A stretch of DNA of 64,000 nucleotides from Angiostrongylus vasorum (Eukaryota; Nematoda; Chromadorea; Rhabditida; Metastrongylidae): positions 744,001 through 808,000 of the forward strand of contig JADANN010000374.1 of assembly GCA_018806985.1 (NCBI GenBank), written 5' to 3'. Position 1 is the stretch's first letter, and every line of letters begins with the position of its first letter. Shown piece by piece: positions 27,701 through 39,700 of this stretch. Made by a program: the position numbers and the translations under genes. Below the pieces are notes generated by a model. That model searched no databases. It worked only from the letters and a program-made list of their open reading frames with translations, and was not told the DNA's origin.

Positions 27701-30700
27701 CAGTCGTTGTCCCAATGCCAACCGTCTTATTTGAGCTTAGTACTTTCCGGACCATCTGAAGATTGAGCAGCTCAAGCATTCTTTTAAGAGTGCCATCAAC
27801 TGCTCTATCTTGAAGCCATACATGTTTATTTCTCCTTCGTGTCGCATCAGGAGTTCGAATGTGGCTTGCATTGCGGAGTCATTCGACACGTTTGTATAGA
27901 GGGCGCTAACGTCGAACGACTCCATCACGTACGCGCTGCTGGGCTGCGCAGTACGTAGAAGATCCAGAAACATCTGGGTATTCGTAAGATGGGCTGGAAT
28001 GTGTTTCAACAACTGGTTAGATATTAGGGTTAAAAACCATGTTATCCTATCCGTTGGCCCGTCTACACAGCCAATGATTGGTCTAACCTTAAACAATGAT
28101 GGATCGGTAAACGCAAGATCATCGCTTGATACCAATTTATGAGTTTTTATAAGCAAGTACAAGACGGGACATGTTGGCAACTCAACTTTTAGTTGAGAGA
28201 TAACTGAGGGTTTTAAACCAGCAGCCCTTGCCATTTTGGCCCATTCGTGGTTCAATTTTCGGTATTTACTTTTAAACTCCTTCTCAGATGATTAACGATA
28301 AAGCGAAGCATCTTCAAGAAGCTTTTTCGTTATTTCAACATCTAACTGATGGGGAATTACGACAAACTCTCCACCCTTATCACTAGCCGAGAGTCTTATG
28401 TTTTTCAACCTTATCAGCTCTCGTACCTCTCGCATACCACGTTTTTGCACTGCAGTGAGGTTTGAGCTGTATCTTTTTCGCGCGATAGTGATTAAGGACT
28501 TTGAAAGTTTCATTCGAAAGTTTCCGAAATTTAACATCAACTTCATTATTGGGCTCTTGTTGTCTAAAGAACGGCTGAGGAAATGGTGCTATTGGTAGGG
28601 CCACCACTTTTTGTTCGTGCCTATTTTCTGTGCGGTTGGTCTCCACGAGACATACTCAGTGGAAGCCTCATAGAAAGCGGTGAGTGTGCAAAGCTGTGTT
28701 CAATGTGATTGAAATCTTGGTTCAGCGTTTTCTCTGTTTGGTTATGGAGGTGTTTGGCCGAATAGATTGCTGTCAGCATGACCTTTCCAGGCTCTGAGGA
28801 AGGCGAAATCCGCCGAAACGTCAGCTTGTTCGTGAATAAAGAATAAAAAATAACACCTCATGTTTGCTCAACAAGAATACGAAGAATTACCTGATCAATG
28901 CCGAGGTTAGCAGAAAGTCGGACGTGCGAGTTCCTGCTTTTAACGTTGATGTTAATAGGTTGCAGAATAGTGGTATTTTGGCTATGAAATTTTCATATAC
29001 CTCACGAAGAATCTTTATGTACTGAGTAGGGACCTCCCCCAACTGGCTCCATTGACTGCTTCTGTCTCAGCTGAGCCAAAGGCCTTTCTTAAATTGGAAG
29101 AAAATGAGACAGAGCGGTCTTTTGTACTCTCGCGATACTTCAATGACTCTTGTTATCGCTTGGATGTAGTCCACTGTACTGAACATTTTCCGAAACCTTG
29201 CTTGCTCACATGGCTGTCCTTCGTCTAGTATTCTGTCAATCCTGTTCAGGATAACTTTAGTGGAAAGTTTGTAGACAAGAGACAGCAAGCAGATTGAGCG
29301 ATAGTTGCCGACGTCGTGGAGGTCACCGTTCTTGAACAATAACACGGTCTTGCTGGTTTTCCACTGAGTACGAACATTATTGCATTCAGACAGGTAACGT
29401 GTGAAGAGCCCAGCCAGTGTGTTTACGAGGACTGGCGGAAGGTTCTTTAGGAGTTCTGATCTTATCCTGTCCGGACCTGGTGCTGTTCGACTTTTCACGG
29501 AAGAAATGGCATGTCGGATTTCGGAAGGGAGAGCCGGTGGTACAACACATCCATCCTCCTTTATTTCATATGAGAGCAGAAGGACGTAGCTATAGAAGAG
29601 ATCCGAGTAGTATCACTGTTTAAGATCCTCTTTCATCGCCTGTCTACCTTGTTTTGCAGACTCGGACGTGAGTTGACGGTTACCGGCAGCTCATGCGATT
29701 CCACGCTGACGTATCAGCTGACGTGTTTCCTAGACTTACGTCTCTTGGTGACTTTCGGAGTCTCAGCTTTCATAGCGCTAACGTGAAGATGTTGAATGAG
29801 CCGATCGTATTCCTCTTCGATGTTATCGATAATGGCATCTTCCCAACGGTCGGCTATTGAATTGAATAAATCCCAGTTTATGGTGGTTGTGGGACATCAT
29901 TTTTTTGAATTTAGCGGGTTTTTTTCTTTTCCGTGAAAAGTGAAATCTTGCGCGAAGGAGGCGATGATCTAATCCTATGTAGAATTTTGGGACAGCAGTA
30001 ACATAGCTTCAGCAAAGTCTTCGATTTACTATGATGTCGTCTATTTAGTTATTGTACTCTCCACTGAAAGCCTCCCACGCCTAGAGTTGAAAATGGGGCT
30101 TCTGCAGTAGCGAATTACCATGAATGGTCTTGGTCGTCATGACAAATTCAGACAACGACTCAGCCTACTTTTTTCCATTGTAATCCTTGGGTCCCTAATT
30201 TGACGTTTTTCAAACGTTCTTCTTGGTCCAATCTTAGCGTTGAAATCCCCATTTGATGGCTATGAAGAATGTATGGTCTTTTCTGTAGAACTTCTCCGAG
30301 TCCATATAGAACGCTTCAAGTTCTTTTTCGACATGGTTTGATGTCGGCGCGTAAACGACAAAGTCTATCAAAGCGGTTATTGATCCGCATCTCTTCAATC
30401 GTAAACGTCCGATTCGGGTTGTAAGTTGTTCGAATGAATCGATGTTAATGGACAAACTCATGTTGACGAGGACGCCGACACCGCCGACTCCTGTACTGTC
30501 GCATGTTCCGAGGAACAGTTCTTCTGCGGTGTCATAAACGGCGTTAAATGGGTAGTGTTTTCTCGTTTTGGCCAGTCCGATGAACATCGTACCTTATCCT
30601 TCTTGTCTGCATGGTCGATTCTTCTTTCGAGGACTCGCATGCAAGTTGAGGTGTACTGTAAGTGCAGATCGTCAATAGTCGTTTGCGATTTCGGCAGCTT

Positions 30701-33700
30701 AGAATGGCCCTCAGGTTTTAGTAGCCTCTCCGTATTGGTCCTATCCAGTACTGCCGAACTCTATCGGTCTCAGAGGAACGAGGTTTAGCTTTTCGGCACC
30801 CACATTTTACTTGTAGAGCTTTGAACGTGAGGCTGGGTGTACTCATGGGTAGCTTGTCAGTCTCTACTAGAGTAAACATGGAGCTTATTTGTTGTAAGCA
30901 ACTCCCTAACCGCCTCCCATATGCTTTCCCTTCACTTGATTGTAGACTTATGGCCGAAATGAGTCGTATAATATAATCCGCATAAACGAGAACACACCCA
31001 CGAACGCATGCATGAATACGCCCTCGTAAATACAGGGAATTAGATGCCAAATCGGCGCAGCTGAAACATGAAATTCATCCCTTGGATCCACCTGTCTCAG
31101 GGAAGCAAAGCTCGCTTTCCGTGCGTGGTTAGCCCTCGAATCGCTACCTGGGGACGTGCTACGTAGCCGTGCGACTAACAGTCTCGAAATCTCTCATATG
31201 AGGGAGATCCTTGGGGAGAATTCCTAATATAGGTGATATACGATTATAATATAACGGAGAGACAGTTATGCGCTATCTAAAGGCCGTCGTTCCATTAGTA
31301 ACTATTCAAACAAGTAACTCCCACGTCCGATTTTCTATTAACCTCGGCATTGATCACTTGATAGTAATTCTTCGTATTCAAACAAGTATTTTTTCTGCAA
31401 CTGTCTGACGCTCCTGAAATCAGGATTTTTGTGGTCACCTCTCATTTTAGGTATCGGCAACTCACACTATTTCTACATAAGACATGTATTCGCTCTGGCA
31501 GGCACTACGGCTGGATGGCTGTTCCTCCTGGGTCTATTGGTGAGGTGAGCAGTGAGCTTCTGTGATTCATATCTTTTCATCGCGGTGTTGTTCTCAATCA
31601 CTATAATTTTTTGGTTACGAAATACAAGACAGTGTGATTGGTTAGTTTTTACTCTACTACTAGAATTTCCTTGGCAAGATTCCAATCTACTGTTCACCAA
31701 ACACTTTTGTCCTTTATCAAACGCATCGTGATACAGACTTGCCTCTTCGAGAAAGCATCTTTGAGGAACCTAATTATCACGATGTTAAGAACTTTCTCAA
31801 GCAAGCAATATATTTAAGTAGGAATCGGTGTTTAGCCAAGTCAATTGTAATATATTGTGTTTGATGCATAAGTAGCACTTTTTCCACGAGTGGGAATAGG
31901 CAAAGGGACGTTGGTTTGCTCTTGATGGAGAATATTCAAAGGGAATGAGACCACTTCGTTCCGGGTTTTTATGAATTGGATTCTGAACTTTATTTGATAA
32001 ATATCTAGAATTTCAATAGTGAATTCGTACATATGCATAAACCAGTGTTATATTTTGAAATCGTTTAGAAGAAATACCGATAACTCAAGTTTAGCGACAG
32101 TCTACTGGGAGGCTTCATCTCAGTTCTGGCGTTCGCCTTCAACCACGGGGAGGCCACCCGGGTGCAGTGGGCGCCGCCTCTTCGTGAATCCTTCGCCTTT
32201 CCAATGATCATCGCCCAGATCACCGTCGTCACTTACATCTTGAAGTTAGTTCTTTTTCTAGTGCAAACGACTTCTCCTTCATTCAGTGCTATGCATTAAT
32301 AGAGCAAAATGACGGTCCGGTAAGAATGGGAAAAAAGGAAGCCCATGTTCCATTAAAGCGAAGAAATACAATGCGGTTTTAGAACAATAAAAAAAATCTT
32401 AAAAGTGCGTCAATTTTGTTTTTTTGTATTATCATAGGAGGAAGAAATAAGATGAAAAATAAAACACAAGTTTTCGCACACACCATACTTCACGTAATAG
32501 AAGATCTCAAAAAATGAATAAGTTTGGAGTGTTCATTTTAAGGCAGATCGACCTCACCATTTGATCGATAAACACACCTCACCCAACCATTTCGATGAAA
32601 GAGTGGAGAGAAAAAATTGTAGTGGAAGACATTGGAGGTAAAAAGGATAAAGAACGAAGCTCCCGGCGTTGATCAATCCCTGAGGAATGCGCCATGAATT
32701 CGACTTCATCAAGCATAGTTAGAGGTGATTGAATGCATAGCTGGCCTTTACAATGACTCGCGGTGGCCTACTGATGTATCGAACCAGTGCTGCTAATCTA
32801 ACAGACAAGCCTGGCACCAATTTACCGACCTCGGAGGGATGGAAGGCTTGGTGGGCCGTGGCGCGGGATAGATTCCACGTGTGTGCCACAGTGGCGCCTC
32901 CAACCACTGCGCCATACGTGTCCTTGTTAAATGTTGAAGGTAGAATTTTCAAAGCCTATTGTAATTGTGGTATGTGAAGAATAAAAGTATACATAGTGCA
33001 TTGCTATGCAAGAGCACTTTCTCGGAACTCTATGCTATATATATTCATAGTAGAAAACCTTCAGTGCTTCAGGAATAACTGTTCTGGAGCGATCTATGCG
33101 TTATTAATGACGATGCTCAGTGGGTGCGCGATGCTGTTCTGGCAGTTCTCGCAATTTGCCTTCTTCACCCAGATCTGCTCTTTGTTCGTCATCTTCACCT
33201 TCGACTTCATCCCTCGGAGGACAATGTGCACTCTGCTGGCCGGTCATCTGGTGTGTTCTAATTTTCACTGATGGGTGTTCATAGCGTACATTTTGTTCCG
33301 AAGAAGAAATATTGCGTTCACATCGCTTAAATTTTTTGCAGAGGTTTCGTGGCTTGTCGTTTATCAGCGTTGGTTTTTGTGGCTTGTCGTTTATCAGCGT
33401 TGGCCCTGTTTGTCCCAAAATTCTGTTTCCAACGAACAAGAGTGTATCAAGCGAGAAGTGAACAATTTGTGCAAATGCAACCTTTGGATTTAAGCCTAAA
33501 ACGACATGAATAATTCGTGATTTCGTCTTCAGTGTTCATCATTGTCTTCTACTGTTGAACACTTCAGGCCGCATTCGTGGTGTCGGTTGTGCTGTTGTTT
33601 GGTAATGAGATGTTGCTGACTTCGCTATACATTGCAAGCATTTTGTCCGCCTTTGTAAGTTTCTTTGAAGTTTCTGAAAAAATTTCGATTCTTCGAAATT

Positions 33701-36700
33701 TCCTAACCCGCGAGTTCGGACTGCGAAGTTCTTACGAATTGCCAAATGTTGAATATATAAATACCTATTCACTGCTTTCTAACAATTTTCTTTGAAATAG
33801 TATTGCAAATACTATGTCCAACCTTTTTTTTCTAATTCTTAGGTTTTAATATGCCAAATGGATAGGATAGCACAGTGGTGGTGATGCCCGCCACTACGAA
33901 TACGATGCTAGCTCGATTTCGCTCCGGGCCAACCAAGCCACTCATCCCTTCGAAGTCGGCAAATTGGTACCGGACTTGTCTGGGAAAAAAATCTCTCTGC
34001 AATCCAATTGGGAATGCTCCAGCCCGGCTATACTCCATGGAGAATTGCTCGACCAGCATTCTACGACATTCAAGACGAAATGAAAATCTTTAAGCAGCAA
34101 CAGACGCCACACGTAAAAAGTTGGAAGATCACTATGGAAAATGGATGCAGGGAAACGAATCGAATGTGAGAAGTGCTGGGATCCGCAGAGTAGCCGTGAA
34201 GACGGGTCATCTAAAATAAAAAAAATGTGCCGAAGAACGTATTCGAATGTCTGGCTGGCCGTGATTTCCTTCCACTGATTTATTTATTTCCATTATTCTC
34301 ATTTGCATCCATTTCGACTTCAATCCGCAACCTGCACTCTGATGAAAACCCTCTTCTCTCAATAGAACAGTTTCCGCATATTTTCATATAAAAAATAAAA
34401 GAAGACTTTCCTTGTAGGCTCTGGTGAGCTTTGACGTCATTCTAAATAGGATAACGTTACGGCCTTTATACGTGGTTTTATCAATGCTGAGCTTCTTTGC
34501 TGGAACTCTCTGTATCAAAATAGGAGCTACAAGGTTACTCAAAGTTGAAGACGATGTAAGTATTCCTTGTATGTTTAGATTTAAATTAAATGCGCTGTGT
34601 TACTTGACGGATGCAACGTTGGGCCAGCAATGGAGCTATGTGAGGTAGCGCCCACCCAAGCCTAAGAATCACTAACTAAATAATTCTTTGTGCTAACTTT
34701 AAACCTGCCTTATCTGGTAAACCAGTTCCAAGAATGAGAACATGCGCGATATCGATCACTCATTGAGTTGTATTGACATATAAGTGGTAATTTTGCAATT
34801 CACTGAACGAGTAAATATAAACCTGGTTTACAAAATGACAGCTAAAAAAATTGTTGGTGGGAAATTTTATGTCTGGAAATTCATAAAGAATTGCACATCT
34901 ATTTCACAGTTGGCGAGAGATAGTGGGCATGATGGTTGCTCTGGGAAACATCAATGGAGTACCCTTTAGCTTGGAATAATTTGTCATTAGTGCAGTGAAT
35001 CCTTTATGAAGCTGTTTATGATACATTTATTTATATGACCTTAAAAACTGATCTTCTTTAGCTGTTGCGAGGTTGGGATAGGTCTTCGTTGTCGTTATCG
35101 TTGTCGTTGTTGTTGCTGTACTCGTTGTAGTACAAGTCGTAACATAACGGCTCTGAGGGAAGGGGAAGCCGCCGAAACGTCAGCCATCGACCAACAACAT
35201 CGACAACAACGACAACGACAATGAAGACCTATACCAACTTGGCAATAGCCAAAGAAGATCAGTTTTTAAGGTCATATAAATAAATATATCAACTATCTAT
35301 GCCGAGGATTATAGAAAGTCCGTCTTTTTGAGTTGTTTATGATACGTTTGGAACTGTTCCGTGCAGCTTTTGTTCGAGTTGAGTGGTTGACCCCTGCAAC
35401 ATGTCGTCTCATGAATCTCAAACCTTTTATTGTACATTTAATGAAATTTCTCTATTGAAATCCACTATGCTGCATTCAAAACCACATGTTTGAGTGTTCT
35501 ATCGCTCTTATCCATAGTGAACGGACTTGTAGTTAAGGGTTTTAGCGTATCTGTTGAGGTCTCTTTAGGATTACGACCACATCAAATTTGTTGGTTTGGA
35601 CGCTTGGGTTTGGCTTCCAACTATTAAATTTCGTGAAGTTTCGAAGAAATTCACTGTTCTTTGACCACATGGTCACGCCTTTGTAAGATTCCTTTAGGCT
35701 TAAAATATGTTCAAGTGAGTTGTGATGCTCTAGACAGCAATGGGTTGATTGAAGAGACACTGCTTGGCAAGCCTTAGGTTCTCTTATGAAACGAAGTCAC
35801 ATCTACTAAATGTTTAGTTTACATTGTTGAAAAATCGATTAAATGATGACGTTCTAACCTTGAGTCCAGTGGTGAACATCCTGTGGAATCTCCGAAGATC
35901 TGTTGTTGGGCAATCAAACACTGTATGTGCTCAGTGCAGAGTAGCAAAGATGTGGAACAATTTTGCGTGTTTAACCGGGCTTCTGAAACGACTAGTCGAA
36001 AACTACGTAAGGATAAAAGTGAAGAATCGAAAAGTTAGAAAAAATCTCGATAGAGTTTACGTTTACTGCGTCAATACTTTGTAAGACCATCACATTATTC
36101 AAGTACTGTCACTGTTTGTGTTTTCTGTATGTTGGATTTATGCTAAGCATTTTCATGGAGATAGCCTATTTAAAGGCCCATATATTCGACATTCTGCTAT
36201 CAAAGCTCACTAACTATTCTACATTTCATACGCGACTCTACACATGTTCGGCGGAGTTCGATTTTATTCCGTTGGAGGTAATTTCTTCGTTCTTCAGATC
36301 AAAACCACTTTGGTAGCTGCTAGAGATGTTGAGCTCGGTTCACCACAACCCATGCTTGATTTTTAATCTCCGAAGACATTGAACGTTTAAATTAAAGATT
36401 TTCTCTGATGATTCATAACCAATTTATGCAGTTGAAGAATGTTCGGCAAAAAGCAAAAAAAAGAACGAGAAACGAAAGTAGCTGATCCACGAACCTTACA
36501 TTTTTTAAACGTCGTTAACAATCTTAATCGATGAGTAAATGAATGGGTGAGTCGAATGCTTTGTTTGTTTGAGACACTTCAAAAGCTTTGCGACACATGG
36601 TTAATTCCATCCGCGATGCTTGGTGTTCTTCTATTCGCTATTTCGCTTCTTTTCACGGAACAACAAAAAATGCTGCGTAGGAATGGAGAACGTGGAGGAA

Positions 36701-39700
36701 GGCAACATGCCGAGGTGAATTTGGTCATTTTGTTGCGATTAATTGATTATGGTTTCTGTTATTTTTGTTATCTGTTAGGTCCCAGTTGTTCGGCTTGTTA
36801 GATTTGTACGATTGTCATTATTATTACTAATGTTAGGGCGCGTGTGGCGCAGTGGTCGGAGGCGCCCTGCAACACACACGTGGAATCGATCTACCCGCCC
36901 ATGGCTCAGCAAGCCTTCCATACCCAGCAAACTGGTGCCAGACTTGTCTGGGAGAATAGCAGTACTGGCGCGATACATCGGTTAGGCCACCGCGAGCCAC
37001 TGTAAAGACTAGATATGTATTCAATCACCTCCAAACGATGCTTAATGAAGTCGAATGCATGGCGCATCCTTCAATGATTGGTCAACGTCGAGAACTTTAT
37101 CCTTTATCCTTTTATCACTAATATTACTATTAACTGTTATTAATATTCCATGCAGTACATCGGCTGATTGTGAAAAACAATGGAAATGATGGACATTTCA
37201 GGTTTTCTACAATACTTTGCAAATGTGCTGCTATGGAGTGATGGCGGTGCTCATCATGCGCTTAAAGCTGTTCCTCACTCCCCATTTGTGCGTCTGTGCA
37301 GCATTACTTGCCAATAACAAGGTAATTTTCCAGCTTTTCACTGGTTGTCAGAGAGCGGGTAGCGCAGTGACAGTGATCCCGTTCATTACGCTGACAGCCG
37401 AACCTACCAAAGCCTCGTTTTGACCCAGCACCAGGCCCACCAATTATCTCATCCTTCCGGGATTCGGAAATCCGTACCACACTTGTCTAGAAACAATTCA
37501 TTTCCTCCTATTCAAGTGTGAAAGCTCTAGCCCGGCTATCCCAGAGCTCCAAAGAGAATCGACGCGGCCTGCATTTTCAACATTAGTGACGAAGAGGAAG
37601 AAATCCTCAAGCAGCAGTCGAAGCTACACGTAAGAAACTCGAAGACCTTCATGAATGGTGGATGCCAGGGACCGAATACAACGCGAAAAGTTCTGCGATC
37701 CGCAAATGTGGTACATGTGACGTCTGGTCAATAATAATAAAATTCACTGTCAGCACTTCAGTGGCACATCCCATTCGTCCACTATTGTTGCAGTACATTC
37801 CAGATGAAGCGTTGAAGTGCTCTTTCTTAACACATTTTTGTAAAATGTCGTAACGAGCAATTCAGTTTATCCTTTTATGCGACCCATCTTCACGTATACC
37901 ACGCGGGTCCCAGAACATCCCACATTCGATTCGGTTCCTTGTATCCATAAGTAATGAAAGTCTTCCAACTTCTACGTGCGACTTCGGCTTCTGCTTGAGT
38001 ATTTTTTCATTTCATCTTGAATGTCGTAGAATGCTGGTTGAAGTGATTCCACCTGGAGTTCTGAGATAGCAAGACTGGAGCGTTCCTACTTGGTCTGCAG
38101 ATAGTGGTTTTTTCCTGGACAAGTCCGGTAGCAATTTTCCTATCCCAGAAAGATGGGAGGGCTTGGTGAGCCTGGTGCAGGATCAAACCAGCACCGTGCT
38201 CGTGATGATCGGCACCACAATCAGTGCGCAATCCGCCCCCTGATGTTAGTTATACTTTACTAACAGCACAATGTTACAATGTCTCCACTTTTATTTGCTG
38301 CGCGTTTTTTTTCTTTGATGGCAGGGTACTATGTGCAGTGCAACCACAAGATAGCTGAGATATGAGCAAAATTCGGAAACTGAGTTGGGCTTCGAACCCG
38401 TGACTACCCTAACCGGGGGCTCAGTTACTCTCCACCACACCAAACGAGGCCCCTTGCTTTGCCTCCTTTCAACCTGTTAGCCAAATAATCTAGGAAATAT
38501 TTCTCATTCATGGAGAGTTTAAATGACGGTTAGTTTTCAAAAAACAATGAGGGTAATCATATGCTTGAGTCGTTTCTTAGATTGGTAATTGTAGTAGATT
38601 TTAATAAACGTGCTGTTATATTATAGAACTTTCCAAAGAACCTAATATAATCTTGGAAAATATCTTTGGAAATCATGATTTTCAGCTGCTGAGTTCAATC
38701 AGGATCCACCTCGACAAACGCATCCATGCCGTCGTTGTATTCGTCGTGATAGCCGCTATGGCTTATGAAGGTTGGAGTCATCTTGCCTGCGGGCCACTAA
38801 CACACATTTCTTTCTGATATCTTTCAATTTTTTTAAAATTTAATACCTTCGTATATTATGGGGATCCCGGTGCTTTTTCCATTCACGTCTTTGCTTTGTC
38901 TACATCACCCACCAAGGTGTTGCTTGTGACTCGAGGCCTTCGTCTTTTTCATGAGTGTCAATGAGTGTCAGTCAAGCATAATTCTTCCGGGATTCTCTGG
39001 ATTGCCTTGCTAGTCCTTTCCCTAGCATATACCATACCCACTTGCTGGTTTTGTGAATCAGAAAGGGCTTTTCTGCAACAAGTTCGCTACTTATCGATCT
39101 CCGTTGAACCAACGACCATGTGTGCATTACATGAAAGCTCTTACCACTCTGCTAGATATCCCCATTTTAAACCTAAAGTGCTTTAATTCTGGCGCGCAGG
39201 GTCATCTATATAGAGTGCGAAATTCTTCTTAAGTACTTTCTGGCTTTTATTTTTTCTTGTTCTGGTTTTTTTCGATGTACTTATTCCTTTATAAATGAGA
39301 GACTGAAGCACAATGCCAAATCGATAGCTGCATTGGATTATGATGTCAGAGATAAAAAGGACATTTCAGGTAAATCCAACATCGAGAAGCAACTCCTCAT
39401 TAAAGGCGAATACAGTAACTCTGAGCAAGAGATGTTGTTTGATTGGATAACGAAAGAAACAAAACCTGGTATGTACATACCTATTTCTTTTATCGCTTAT
39501 GTTCAAAACGCAGTAATAAGAAATAGTTGCTTTTCACCGCTTGTCTTTCTTCCGTGATTTCGATTGTAGCTTCAGCTTAACTGAATTCAATGCCGAGTTG
39601 TGCTCCACAGATCATTCCGTTGATGGTTGATTACCGATAGTACTGTTAGAGTAAAGAATGGTAGAAAGAGGCGAAGCAGGGCCCTCGATGGGTACGGTGG

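Larger units (their letters stand above)
26373..28932 (-). mobile_element. Penelope-like element PLE1 (RT plus GIY-YIG, inverted arms)
   Basis: The limits come from an exact 12-bp target-site duplication, cctgcttttaac, at 26361-26372 and 28933-28944. Inverted arms of about 260 and 310 bp (26373-26632 and 28623-28932) flank a minus-strand coding region. That region encodes a Penelope-type reverse transcriptase and then a GIY-YIG endonuclease, the domain order of EN+ PLEs. Each arm carries a hammerhead-like motif. The right arm has about 47 extra bases (28886-28932) containing tgccgaggttagcagaaag, which the left arm lacks. Frameshifts make it non-autonomous now. Confidence 0.9.

Noticed and set aside
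28383..28646. The overlapping frames at the start of the PLE1 RT as a separate small gene
   Set aside because: They are neighbouring frames of one frameshifted RT N-terminus.
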